Of a stretch of 19,714 nt of DNA, positions 1 through 6,781 are shown one piece after another. This DNA is from DATBFX01 sp036558305 (GTDB lineage: Bacteria > Chloroflexota > Chloroflexia > Thermomicrobiales > UBA6265), in NCBI GenBank assembly GCA_036558305.1, contig DATBFX010000093.1:1-19714 (forward strand), read 5' to 3'. The notes beneath the pieces are model-generated. The model was not told the DNA's origin. It ran no database searches and saw nothing but the letters and a program-made list of their open reading frames with translations. Position numbers and translations under genes: made by a program. Position 1 is the first letter of the stretch. Every line of letters begins with the position of its first letter.

Positions 1-81
1 GTCGACCAGCGCCGCGCGCACCCCAGCGCCTGCCAACTCCTGGCCGATCCGTCCCGCTGCTACGCTTAGCTTGATGCCCAT
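1..81 (-). CDS. Possible partial CDS, N-terminal fragment
   Basis: An open minus-strand frame starts at ATG 81 and runs off the left edge, giving 27 residues. It begins MGIKLSVAAGRIGQELAGAG and contains a glycine-spaced stretch (AAGRIGQELAGAG) that loosely recalls the start of a Rossmann-type nucleotide-binding fold. It lies 43 bases downstream of the HxlR stop on the same strand, so it could be the next gene of that transcript. No clear Shine-Dalgarno sequence precedes the ATG, and a small hairpin sits in the gap. The fragment is too short to assign a function, and it may be chance. Confidence 0.3.
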   Translation of the reverse strand, partial: MGIKLSVAAGRIGQELAGAGVRAALVD

Positions 82-82
82 G

Positions 83-118
83 GGGCGATGCCTGCATCGC
101 CCTGACGGATGCGCATCC
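83..118. other. Two adjacent palindromes between HxlR and the edge ORF
   Basis: Bases 83-91 (GGGCGATGC) and 94-102 (GCATCGCCC) are a perfect 9-bp inverted repeat with a 2-base centre. Bases 107-118 (GGATGCGCATCC) are a perfect 12-bp palindrome. Both lie just after the stop of the minus-strand HxlR gene. They could form a weak terminator hairpin without a T-tract, or an operator for the ORF that runs off the left edge. Confidence 0.45.
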
Positions 119-124
119 CGGTTC

Positions 125-547
125 CTACGATCGAGGCGCACCAATGGCTTCGATCGCCCGCGCCTCTTCGGGGTCGGTTTCCGGAAGGACCGGTGTATCC
201 TGAGCGCCCACCAATTCCGCCGCCGGGACCAACCACTCGTGCGCCCAGGCGCCGATGGCGTCCATTACCTCACCGAGGGCGCGGCCCTTGTCGGTCAGGG
301 TGTATTCGATGCGGACGGGGATCTCGGGGAAGACGGTGCGGACGACGAGGCCCTCGGCTTCGAGTTCCTTGAGGCGCTCGGAGAGGAGCCGGTCGCTGAG
401 ACCGGGGACCGCCCCCGTCAGGTCGCTGAAGCGCGTTTCGCCGCCGTGGAGGGCGTAGAGGATCGCACCGGACCAGCGACGGCCGATGAGCTCGACGGCG
501 CGATGATAAAGGGGACAGACGGCCGTGGGGCCGTGCTCGCCGTTCAT
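125..547 (-). CDS. HxlR/DUF24-family winged-helix transcriptional regulator
   Basis: This is a 140-residue protein with the HxlR (MarR/DUF24) layout: a conserved N-terminal CPLYHRAVELIGRRWSG, a winged helix with RFSDLTGAVPGLSDRLLSERL, and the wing VRIEYTLTDKGRAL. Such regulators bind DNA as dimers and often sense quinones, aldehydes or hypochlorite through the N-terminal cysteine, here Cys11. ATG 547 was chosen because a good promoter (TTGTCA, 17 bp, TAGAAT) places its -10 at 560-555, so transcription should begin about at this ATG and the mRNA would be leaderless. A start at ATG 556 would overlap the -10. The gene is divergent from the YceI gene, and the shared region carries repeated boxes, so autoregulation and control of yceI are likely. 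The inducer is unknown. Confidence 0.9.
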   Translation of the reverse strand: MNGEHGPTAVCPLYHRAVELIGRRWSGAILYALHGGETRFSDLTGAVPGLSDRLLSERLKELEAEGLVVRTVFPEIPVRIEYTLTDKGRALGEVMDAIGAWAHEWLVPAAELVGAQDTPVLPETDPEEARAIEAIGAPRS

Positions 548-554
548 GATTGCC

Positions 555-583
555 ATTCTAACAGATCGTAAGCTACTTGACAA
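555..583 (-). promoter_or_regulatory. Predicted sigma70-like promoter of the HxlR gene
   Basis: On the minus strand, -35 TTGTCA (583-578), a 17-bp spacer and -10 TAGAAT (560-555) are followed after 7 bases by ATG 547. This predicts a leaderless transcript. The -35 overlaps that of the opposite promoter, so RNA polymerase could occupy only one direction at a time. Confidence 0.55.
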
Positions 584-625
584 CCGTAAGCTAATCGGTG
601 TATAGTCGCTAACGCAGCGTAAGCA
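567..625 (+). repeat. Operator-like direct repeats CGTAAGCTA
   Basis: The 9-mer CGTAAGCTA occurs at 567-575 and again at 585-593, 18 bases apart. A related CGTAAGCA lies at 618-625. The first copy is in the spacer of the minus-strand promoter, the second in the spacer of the plus-strand promoter, and the third just past the predicted plus-strand transcription start. This fits binding of the adjacent HxlR protein to repress both promoters, which is an inference. Confidence 0.5.
577..606 (+). promoter_or_regulatory. Predicted sigma70-like promoter of the YceI gene
   Basis: A consensus -35 TTGACA (577-582), an 18-bp spacer and -10 TATAGT (601-606) lie on the plus strand. Transcription would start near 613 and leave a leader of about 115 bases before the YceI start codon. 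The match is unusually good for such GC-rich DNA. Confidence 0.6.
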
Positions 626-728
626 GTGGCGCTGAAGCCGGCGACCGGCGGGCGGTCGGGATCGCCGAGTTTGAGCGCACGTTTGCCCGAAGGGCCGGGA
701 AGGCAGCGGGCCGAAGGAGTACAGAACG

Positions 729-1307
729 ATGGAAGCTGGAACGAGCGCGGCGGTCGTCACCAACCCGACGCCGTCGACGGCGACGACCTGGGCGATCGAC
801 CCCGCTCACACGACCGTCGAGTTCTCGGTCAAGCACATGATGGTGTCGACGACCAAGGGGCGCTTCAGCGGCGTCAGCGGCACCCTCGTCATCGACGAGC
901 AGGACCCGACGCGCTCGCACGCCGAGGTCACGATCGAGGCCTCGACGGTCGATACCCACGAGGAGCGGCGCGACACCCACCTGCGCTCCGCCGACTTCTT
1001 CAACGTCGAGGTCCACCCGCAGATCACGTTCAAGAGCACCCGCATCGTGCCCGAGTCGGCGACCGAGTACAAGGTCTACGGCGAGCTGACCATCCTCGGT
1101 GTCAGCCGCGAGGTCGTCCTCAAGACCGAGTACAACGGCCAGAACAAGACCCCCTGGGGCACCGAGGTCATCGGTTTCACCGCCGAAACCAAGATCAGCC
1201 GCAAGGACTGGGGGCTGACGTACAACGCGGCCCTCGAAACGGGCGGTTGGCTCGTCGGTGACGACATCAAAATCCATCTCGAGGTCGAGGCGATCAAGCA
1301 GGCGTAG
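729..1307 (+). CDS. YceI-family lipocalin-like protein
   Basis: The 192-residue protein has the hallmarks of YceI family proteins: WAIDPAHTTVEFSVKHMMVS near residues 21-40, a central VTIEASTVDT followed by RDTHLRSADFFNVEVHPQI, and FTAETKISRKDWGLTYN near the C-terminus. The family folds as an extended lipocalin-like barrel that binds isoprenoid chains such as polyisoprenoid quinones. Many members are exported, but this one has no signal peptide, only a polar, threonine-rich extension of about 20 residues, so it is predicted cytoplasmic. A Shine-Dalgarno GAAGGAG at 713-719 supports the ATG. It is transcribed away from the HxlR regulator through the predicted promoter at 577-606 and is its likeliest target. 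Confidence 0.93.
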   Translation: MEAGTSAAVVTNPTPSTATTWAIDPAHTTVEFSVKHMMVSTTKGRFSGVSGTLVIDEQDPTRSHAEVTIEASTVDTHEERRDTHLRSADFFNVEVHPQITFKSTRIVPESATEYKVYGELTILGVSREVVLKTEYNGQNKTPWGTEVIGFTAETKISRKDWGLTYNAALETGGWLVGDDIKIHLEVEAIKQA

Positions 1308-1312
1308 TTATC

Positions 1313-1382
1313 AGGGGACGGGGGTTAGGGGTCAGGGGTCAGGGCACCAACCGTTTCCCCTGACCCCTAACCCCCGTCCCCT
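1313..1382. repeat. Heptamer hairpin 1: 26-bp perfect inverted repeat
   Basis: Arms 1313-1338 and 1357-1382 are exact reverse complements, separated by an 18-base loop. From 1314 the left arm is built of heptamers: GGGGACG, GGGGTTA, GGGGTCA, then a further GGGGTCA running into the loop. The element begins 5 bases after the YceI stop and ends 12 bases before the start codon of the F420-dependent nitroreductase-family gene, leaving only the ribosome site between. No T-tract follows, so it is not a textbook intrinsic terminator. Elements of the same design occur at 9367-9426 and 12290-12360. Confidence 0.9.
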
Positions 1383-1394
1383 TCGGGAGCACCG

Positions 1395-1802
1395 ATGTCC
1401 GATTTCAATCAACAACTGGTCGACGAGTTTCGGGCCACCGGCGGCAAGGTGACGGGGATGTTTGCCGAGAGTCCGCTGCTGGTGCTGACGACGACCGGCG
1501 CCAAGAGCGGTCAATCGCGGACGATTCCGCTGGTCTACACGACCGATCAAAACCGGCTGGTGGTCATCGCCTCCAAGGGCGGTGCGCCGACGAATCCCGC
1601 TTGGTACCACAACCTCGTTGCCAACCCCATCGTCACGGTCGAACTCCCCGGCGAGACCTTCCGGGCCAAAGCCCAGGTTGCCGAGGGCGCGGAGCGGGAC
1701 CGCCTCTTCGAACAGCAGGCGGCCCAGATGCCCGGTTTCGCCGACTACCAGCGCAACACCACCCGGCGCATCCCCGTCGTCGTCCTGGAGCGCCTCGCCT
1801 AA
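1395..1802 (+). CDS. F420-dependent nitroreductase/quinone reductase-family protein (Ddn-like)
   Basis: This 135-residue protein belongs to the deazaflavin-dependent nitroreductase family, the group of mycobacterial Ddn and F420H2-dependent quinone reductases. Visible signatures are LTTTGAKSGQSRTIPL (31-46), the loop ASKGGAPTNPAWYHNLVANP (59-78) and VTVELPGETFRAKA (80-93). Family members are small split beta-barrels that pass hydride from reduced F420 to quinones or nitro compounds, often at the membrane. The N-terminus is helical and amphipathic rather than a signal peptide. GGGAG at 1385-1389 sets the ATG. It may be cotranscribed with yceI across the intervening hairpin. The physiological acceptor cannot be read from the sequence. 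Confidence 0.92.
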   Translation: MSDFNQQLVDEFRATGGKVTGMFAESPLLVLTTTGAKSGQSRTIPLVYTTDQNRLVVIASKGGAPTNPAWYHNLVANPIVTVELPGETFRAKAQVAEGAERDRLFEQQAAQMPGFADYQRNTTRRIPVVVLERLA

Positions 1803-1835
1803 CACCGTCGTCGCGGATCACACCATCCCCACCGC

Positions 1836-1871
1836 CGGGAGACCCGCGCCCAATCGGGCGCGGGTCTCCCG
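1836..1871 (+). terminator. Strong GC-rich hairpin after the Ddn-like gene
   Basis: A perfect 16-bp stem (1836-1851 with 1856-1871) closes on a 4-base AATC loop, 33 bases after the stop codon. No T-tract follows, so termination efficiency is uncertain, but the position between two plus-strand genes fits a terminator. Confidence 0.6.
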
Positions 1872-1944
1872 CGTCACCATCTCTCGCCGTTTCGCGATAG
1901 GATGACCGCCGCCGGCACGGGGCTGGGGACGGAGGAGACGCCGG

Positions 1945-3468
1945 GTGGAGCGGACGCGAACGCGCGGTGCGGACACGATCGTGGTCGGCGGCGGCACGGC
2001 GGGTGCCGCCGTCGCCGCGCGCCTGGCGGCGGGGTCCGACCGGCAGGTCCTCCTCCTCGAGGCCGGGCCGGACTACGGCCCGCGCGGTTCCGGGCGCTGG
2101 CCGGCCGAACTCCTCGACTACACGGCGATGCCGGTCACCAGCCACTCCTGGGGATACCTCAGCGCCTGCCCCCAGGGCACACCGGACCTCCCACTCGACC
2201 GCGCCCGCGTCATCGGCGGTTGCTCCGCCCACAACGGTTGTGCGGCGGTCTGGGGTCACCGGGACGATTACGACGGCTGGGCCGTCCTCGGCAACCCCGG
2301 TTGGGACACCGCCTCGCTCCTCCCCCTCTTCGCCGCCGTCTCCCGGCAGCTCCGCGTCTTCACTCCGACCCGCGACGAGATCACCCCCTGGCACCGGGCC
2401 TGCCTCGACGCCGCGCCGGCCGCCGGCTTCCCGGTCGTGCCGGACGTCAACGACGTCGACCTCGACCTCGGCATCGCCATCGGTTCGATCAACGTGGCGG
2501 AAGGCGTCCGCTGGAATACCGCCTTCGCCTACCTCGACCCCGTCCGCAACCTCGGGAATCTGACGATCCGCGGCGACGCCCTCGTCGCCCGCGTCGTCGT
2601 GGAGCGCGGCCGGGCGACCGCCGTCGAGGTCGTCGGCGCCGGCGGCCGGGAGCGGCTCGAGGCGGCCGAGATCGTCCTCTGTGCCGGCGCCTACGGGTCC
2701 CCGCTGATCCTGCTCCGGTCCGGGATTGGCGATCCGGCGGAACTCGCTCCGCTCGGCATCGGCACCGTCCATCCGCTCCCCGGCGTCGGCCGCAACCTGC
2801 AGGATCACACCGCCGGCCACGTCGCCTTCGCCGGCACGCCCGCGTTGATCGAGGCGATGGACGGATTCGTCGCGGCCGGCGGTGCACCGCGCGAGGAAGG
2901 CACGATCGTCGTCGCGCGGAGCAGCCGGTGCCGCTCCGCCTTCGACCTCCACCTCTACCCGATCGGCAAGCGACTGCCGGAGGGCGGTTGGCACTTCGGC
3001 ATCTACGCGGCGATCATGACGCCCCAATCACGCGGCACCGTCCGCCTCTCCAGCCCCGATCCCGAGGCCCCACCGATCATCGACCACTGCTACTTCGCCG
3101 ACGCGGACGACGCCGATCTGGCGGTTCTCGCCGAGGGCATCGAACTGGCCCGCGCATTGGCCACCCGTGAACCGCTCAAGCACCTCGCCGGCGAAGAAAC
3201 CTGGCCCGGACCCGGCGTCCGCGACCGCGCCGCCCTCTCTGTCCACCTCCGCACCACCGCCAGCCACGACTACCACCCCGCCGGGAGTTGCAAGATGGGT
3301 CCCGCCGACGCTCCGATGGCCGTCGTCGACGCCGGCGGCCGCGTCCACGGCCTGGACGGGCTCCTCGTCGCCGATGCCTCGATCATGCCGGTCGTCCCCC
3401 GCGCCAACACGAATCTTCCCGCCGCGGTCGTCGGTGAGAAGATTGCGAGGCAGCTGTTGGGTTCGTAG
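1945..3468 (+). CDS. GMC-family FAD-dependent oxidoreductase
   Basis: The 507-residue protein is a full-length glucose-methanol-choline oxidoreductase. It has an N-terminal FAD dinucleotide fold (TIVVGGGTAGAAVAARL, 11-27) with LLLEAGPD after the second strand, the family segment ARVIGGCSAHNGCAAVWGHR (87-106), GAYGSPLILLRSGIGDP in the middle, and the C-terminal catalytic block HPAGSCKMG (about 444-452) with PRANTNLPAAVVGEKIA (from about 485). His444 is the expected base and Asn488 or Asn490 its partner. The family oxidises alcohols, sugars or choline using FAD. GTG 1945 was chosen because GGAGGAG at 1931-1937 precedes it at good spacing and the fold begins soon after. There is no signal peptide, so it is cytoplasmic. 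The substrate is unknown. The short GG-S/C-AxNG region recalls the mycofactocin-linked GMC group, but no mycofactocin gene is present here. Confidence 0.93.
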   Translation: MERTRTRGADTIVVGGGTAGAAVAARLAAGSDRQVLLLEAGPDYGPRGSGRWPAELLDYTAMPVTSHSWGYLSACPQGTPDLPLDRARVIGGCSAHNGCAAVWGHRDDYDGWAVLGNPGWDTASLLPLFAAVSRQLRVFTPTRDEITPWHRACLDAAPAAGFPVVPDVNDVDLDLGIAIGSINVAEGVRWNTAFAYLDPVRNLGNLTIRGDALVARVVVERGRATAVEVVGAGGRERLEAAEIVLCAGAYGSPLILLRSGIGDPAELAPLGIGTVHPLPGVGRNLQDHTAGHVAFAGTPALIEAMDGFVAAGGAPREEGTIVVARSSRCRSAFDLHLYPIGKRLPEGGWHFGIYAAIMTPQSRGTVRLSSPDPEAPPIIDHCYFADADDADLAVLAEGIELARALATREPLKHLAGEETWPGPGVRDRAALSVHLRTTASHDYHPAGSCKMGPADAPMAVVDAGGRVHGLDGLLVADASIMPVVPRANTNLPAAVVGEKIARQLLGS

Positions 3469-3488
3469 GGGCACGGTGCGCCCCTACG
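3464..3488 (+). terminator. Hairpin overlapping the GMC stop codon
   Basis: CGTAGGGGC (3464-3472) pairs with GCCCCTACG (3480-3488) around a 7-base loop, and the TAG stop lies inside the left arm. No T-tract follows. It could terminate the GMC transcript or mark a dispersed short palindrome. Confidence 0.5.
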
Positions 3489-3585
3489 CCGTTGTGGGCA
3501 TGCCGAGGGCAGGCCGCGCTCCCCCATGGATCGCCCGCCGAGACAGACCCAACGGAATCGCCGAGGCCACCACCCCAAAAACGGC

Positions 3586-3912
3586 TCAGCCCGCTTCCGG
3601 CCGTTGTCCCGTCCGCAACACGACCCAATCGGCGGCGGCGGCGGCCGCCTGATCGGCGCGCGCGGGATCGGGCGCCGCTTCCCACACCAACCGGCGCACC
3701 TGCGTCACGAACCGCTCCGCATTGGCGAACGACCAGCGGCGGACGTCGGTCAACCGGTCGGCGCTGCGCCAGCCGCGCGCCAGATACCAGCGATCGTCCG
3801 TTTGCTCGCCGAACAAGACGATCTCGCCACCGCGCCAGGCGAACAACGCCTCGCTGACCGCGATCTCCGATTCCTCGCTCCGCACGTAAAAGCGGTCCAT
3901 GGGCATTGCCAT
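3586..3912 (-). CDS. Hypothetical protein, small soluble
   Basis: A minus-strand frame gives 108 residues from ATG 3912 (MAMPMDRFYVRSEESEIAVS onward). I do not recognise a family. It is soluble, with alternating hydrophobic residues early (RGGEIVLFGEQTDDRWYLARGW) that suggest a small beta sheet, then an alanine-rich helix at the C-terminus (DPARADQAAAAAADWVVL). Starts at ATG 3906, ATG 3900 and GTG 3972 are alternatives. No good Shine-Dalgarno sequence fits any in-frame start: the best one, GAGGAGG at 3947-3941, points to an out-of-frame ATG at 3935. It is convergent with the GMC gene and lies 148 bases downstream of the PIG-L gene on the same strand. Confidence 0.6.
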   Translation of the reverse strand: MAMPMDRFYVRSEESEIAVSEALFAWRGGEIVLFGEQTDDRWYLARGWRSADRLTDVRRWSFANAERFVTQVRRLVWEAAPDPARADQAAAAAADWVVLRTGQRPEAG

Positions 3913-3930
3913 TCCCGGCAACGACTCAAC

Positions 3931-3958
3931 CCCATCACCCTCCTCTCCGAGTGATGGG
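3931..3958 (-). promoter_or_regulatory. Hairpin with a Shine-Dalgarno-like loop
   Basis: CCCATCAC (3931-3938) and GTGATGGG (3951-3958) are perfect 8-bp arms around a 12-base loop. On the minus strand the loop reads TCGGAGAGGAGG, a strong ribosome-binding match. The in-frame ATG of the hypothetical gene is about 30 bases beyond it, so the hairpin may influence translation or reflect an incorrect start assignment. Confidence 0.35.
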
Positions 3959-4060
3959 TCGTTCCGGGACACGATTGAGGATACCCAACTCGTCGGTCGT
4001 CAACCGCGTGCGCGCGGCACAGGTTGCCCGGTCAACTTTTGGGCAGATGGCCCAGCACGA

Positions 4061-4951
4061 TCAGTCGGAAAGCGATTCCTCGACCAGTTCGGCAGGACGG
4101 AACGTCTCCGGCACCGACGAGAGCAGCGGGAACGGATCGAACGGGGCCGCCGGATCGTCCCAGGGCAGCGCGGCGCGGACGAAGTGTTCCCGCCCCAGCC
4201 AGAGGTCGACCTCGTCGCGCGGCAGTTCGTGCAGCGGCCCGCTATCGCCGAACTGGGTTCGGTGCGCCGCCATCGCGGCCCGTTTTCGCTCGACGAAGGG
4301 TCCGACGTCGACAATCGTCGTGATCTCCGCCAGCGGCGTCCCCATCGTCGCGAGTTGCTCGGGGGTGATGTCGCTCCACCGGCTGTTGGGTCGTTCGGCG
4401 ATCTCCCGGAACCGCTCGCGCGGCATCGTCGTGTAGTAGAGCGCCCGAACCCTCCTGCCATCGGCCTCTTCACCGACGGCGAGCACGGCGTCGGTGGTCG
4501 CCCGGGAGACGGCCAGGTGGTCCGGATGCCCGTAGAAACCGTCCGGGCCGAAGGTGAGGACGACGGCCGGGTGCAACTCGCGGATCACGCGGGCGACCCG
4601 GTCGACCACCTCGGCGGTGGGCGCCTGCATCAACGCCCGCGGATCCTCGTTCTCCGACGTCCCGATCATCCCGCTGTCGCGGTAACCCAGGAAGCGCACG
4701 TCGGCGATCCCGACCGCGTCCATCGCCCGCCGGAGTTCGCCCTCCCGCACCTCGCCCAGGTTCTCCGGGGTCGCCAATTCCGGGACGAGGATCTCGCCCG
4801 CCTCGCCGCGAGTTGCGCAGACGAGGGTGATCTCGACTCCGCGGTCGTGCGCCGCGGCGAGGACGCCACCGCTGCTGAATGCCTCGTCGTCCGGGTGGGC
4901 AAAGACGGCGAGGAGACGATCAAAGGGTCGATTGTTCGGATTCGGGTTCAC
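4061..4951 (-). CDS. PIG-L/LmbE-family zinc-dependent deacetylase
   Basis: The 296-residue protein carries the PIG-L/LmbE metal site: AHPDDEAFSSGG (18-29) with predicted zinc ligands His19 and Asp22 and base Asp21, and HPDH (142-145) supplying the third ligand. LVCATRGEAGE (43-53), FLGYRDSGM (87-95) and LTFGPDGFYGHPDH are typical of the MshB/Mca/BshB branch, which removes acetyl groups from N-acetylglucosaminyl substrates or cleaves thiol conjugates. GTG 4951 is preferred: GAGG precedes it, and the frame upstream to 5200 is low-complexity and Arg-rich without family similarity. It lies 239 bases downstream of the sugar kinase on the same strand. That gap holds only a 6-bp stem at 4978-4993. 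The exact substrate is unknown, and bacillithiol or mycothiol metabolism cannot be claimed from this gene alone. Confidence 0.9.
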   Translation of the reverse strand: MNPNPNNRPFDRLLAVFAHPDDEAFSSGGVLAAAHDRGVEITLVCATRGEAGEILVPELATPENLGEVREGELRRAMDAVGIADVRFLGYRDSGMIGTSENEDPRALMQAPTAEVVDRVARVIRELHPAVVLTFGPDGFYGHPDHLAVSRATTDAVLAVGEEADGRRVRALYYTTMPRERFREIAERPNSRWSDITPEQLATMGTPLAEITTIVDVGPFVERKRAAMAAHRTQFGDSGPLHELPRDEVDLWLGREHFVRAALPWDDPAAPFDPFPLLSSVPETFRPAELVEESLSD

Positions 4952-5190
4952 GGAACTACCTCGTGGTTTGGCAACATCGCCGGCCTTCCGGCGAGACCGG
5001 GAGTCTAACAGCGCCCCCTCAGGCCGTGGCAATTTCCGCCCGTCCGGCGGTCGGCGGAGAAGTCCGGGCGCTTGGCACGTCCGCCATTTGGCCCCGCTAC
5101 CAGAAAAACCGTCGAAGAGGCAGCAATGTGACAAACGCGCAGAAGACGCCCGACCCCAGACGCCACGCACCGGCGCCAATCGCGTCACCC

Positions 5191-6717
5191 TCAAATCCAA
5201 GCCCCGCCATCCGGAAACAGCAGCCGCTCGAGCCGGACGTGCCGCTCCAACCCGACCCGGTACCGCTCATGACGCGCGGGATCGGGCGCATACGCCATCG
5301 CCTCGGCAACCGGGTCGGGCGCCGCGGCGAAATCGGCCAGCGCGCCGATCCCGACCAGCGCCGCCAGCGCCGCTCCCCGTGCCGAGGCTTCTTCGTCGGG
5401 CGGCGGCGCGATCAGGTCGTGGCCGAGCACGTCGGCCACGATTTGGAGCGCGGCTGGCGACCTCAAGATCGCCGCCCCGCCCGCGACGATCTCGTGCGGT
5501 GTGGCGGCAAAAGGCGCCAGCGCCTCGTAGACGAGCGCGAACCGGTAGGCGACGGCCTCTACCGCGGCCCGAAGCAGTTCGACCGCCCCGGTCGCCAGGG
5601 TCAAGCCGGCGATCACCCCGTGGGCGTGCGCGTTCCACGACGGCGCCCGCTCCCCCGCCACGAAGGGCAGGAGGGTCAACCCGTGCGCGTCGGGCGCCAA
5701 CCGTCCCGCGGCCAACCAATCGTCCGCCGAGACCTCGACGCCCAGGAGACGGCGCAACCAGGCGACGACGTTCCCCCCGTTGCTCAACGCACCACCCAGG
5801 ACCCCCCGCTGACGGTCGAGCCGGTACATCCACAGAGGCTCTGGCAGCGGCGCGTCGACGTCCGGGGTGACCATCCGCATCGCCCCCGACGTCCCGAGCG
5901 TCAACGCCAATCGCTCCGGCCCGATCGCGCCACCGCCGACGTTGGCACAGGCACCGTCGCCCAACGCGGGAAACCACGGCACCTTGGCCAGCACCGCCCA
6001 CCGCGCCGCGTATTCGGGGGCCAAACTCATCGCCGGCGCATCGCGGTCGATCAACGGCGCCAGTTGCGCGGGATCGACTCCGGTCACCGCGAGCATCTCG
6101 GCGTCCCACGCCAGCCGCCGGACGTCGAGCATCCCCGTTCCCGAGGCCATCGCGATCGAGACGCCGGCCGCCTCGCGCCCGTGTAACCGCCCGATCACGT
6201 ACTCGCCGAACGAGCACCACCGCGCCACCTGCCCGAACGCCTCCGGCGCCGTCGCCCGCACCCACCGCAACTTCGCCGGCCAGAAACTCGAATGGAGGGG
6301 GCAGCCGGTCCGCGCGTGCATCCCCGCGACGTCGATCTCGCGCCGCAGTTCGTCGACCTGCCGTACCGACCGCGTGTCCGCCCAGTAGTAGACCGGCGTG
6401 ATCGCGTCCCCGTTCCCGTCCAACCCGAGCAAGCTATGCCAGAAGCAGGACGCCCCGACCGCCCCGATCTCGGCGGCACGCGGGCCGGCACCCGCGAGCG
6501 CGCCGTCGATGGATTCCAACAGGAGGGCGAAGAGCGCCGCGGCGTCGGCCTCGGCACCCCCGTCCGGCGTCGTCCGCAAGTCGTATTTCCGTTGCGCGTC
6601 CGTCCCCTCCACCATCCGACCGCTCCGGTCGAACAGGAGCGCCCGCAGCGACGACGTTCCCATGTCGAGCGCGAGCACAAACGGCGGTTCCGCCTCGGCC
6701 AGGGCTACCCTCGGCAT
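5191..6717 (-). CDS. FGGY-family carbohydrate kinase, gluconokinase-like
   Basis: The 508-residue protein is a complete FGGY kinase. The first ATPase lobe starts VLALDMGTSSLRALLFD (14-30). WADTRS (112-117), ARTGCPLHSSFWPAKLRWV (135-153) and GEYVIGRLHG (171-180) follow the pattern of FGGY gluconokinases more than xylulokinases. GDGACANVG (253-261) holds the predicted catalytic Asp254, LTLGTSGA (272-279) is the phosphate loop, and GGAAILRSPAALQIVADVLG with EEASARGAALAA close the ATP site. It would phosphorylate a sugar acid or ketose at the expense of ATP, with gluconate the best guess. GGGAGG precedes ATG 6717. There is no adjacent sugar transporter. The product of gluconate phosphorylation, 6-phosphogluconate, is also downstream of the FGD-like enzyme at 12383. 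Confidence 0.88.
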   Translation of the reverse strand: MPRVALAEAEPPFVLALDMGTSSLRALLFDRSGRMVEGTDAQRKYDLRTTPDGGAEADAAALFALLLESIDGALAGAGPRAAEIGAVGASCFWHSLLGLDGNGDAITPVYYWADTRSVRQVDELRREIDVAGMHARTGCPLHSSFWPAKLRWVRATAPEAFGQVARWCSFGEYVIGRLHGREAAGVSIAMASGTGMLDVRRLAWDAEMLAVTGVDPAQLAPLIDRDAPAMSLAPEYAARWAVLAKVPWFPALGDGACANVGGGAIGPERLALTLGTSGAMRMVTPDVDAPLPEPLWMYRLDRQRGVLGGALSNGGNVVAWLRRLLGVEVSADDWLAAGRLAPDAHGLTLLPFVAGERAPSWNAHAHGVIAGLTLATGAVELLRAAVEAVAYRFALVYEALAPFAATPHEIVAGGAAILRSPAALQIVADVLGHDLIAPPPDEEASARGAALAALVGIGALADFAAAPDPVAEAMAYAPDPARHERYRVGLERHVRLERLLFPDGGAWI

Positions 6718-6762
6718 GGGTCGTTCCTCCCTTCCAACCCGGCGCGGCAGTTCAACGCACGG

Positions 6763-6781
6763 ATTGTACGGGCCGGCGTAC
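6763..6781 (-). promoter_or_regulatory. Candidate -10 and operator for the sugar kinase
   Basis: On the minus strand a TACAAT hexamer (6768-6763) lies 45 bases before the kinase ATG. It overlaps an inverted repeat, GTACG (6766-6770) and CGTAC (6777-6781), with a 6-base GC centre. No convincing -35 is visible at 17 bp, which would fit a regulated promoter. Confidence 0.35.

Noticed and set aside
1313..1382. Classical intrinsic terminator for yceI
   Set aside because: No T-tract follows, the loop is 18 bases, and the stem abuts the ribosome site of the next gene; partial termination remains possible.
1395..1802. Ddn-like protein as the missing dehydro-F420 reductase
   Set aside because: It is a split-barrel F420H2-using family, not the FMN nitroreductase fold of the FbiB C-terminal domain, and it is not in the cof operon.
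1633..3027. A 464-codon minus-strand frame antisense to the GMC gene
   Set aside because: Asp/Gly/Val/Arg-biased composition and no motif, while the plus-strand frame has full GMC signatures.
4952..5200. N-terminal extension of the PIG-L protein to ATG 5200
   Set aside because: The added 83 residues are Arg/Pro-rich without family similarity, and GTG 4951 has a good ribosome site right before the fold.
5097..5309. A 70-codon minus-strand ORF across the kinase end and the gap before the PIG-L gene
   Set aside because: It overlaps the 3' end of the kinase in another frame, has no ribosome site and no recognisable pattern.
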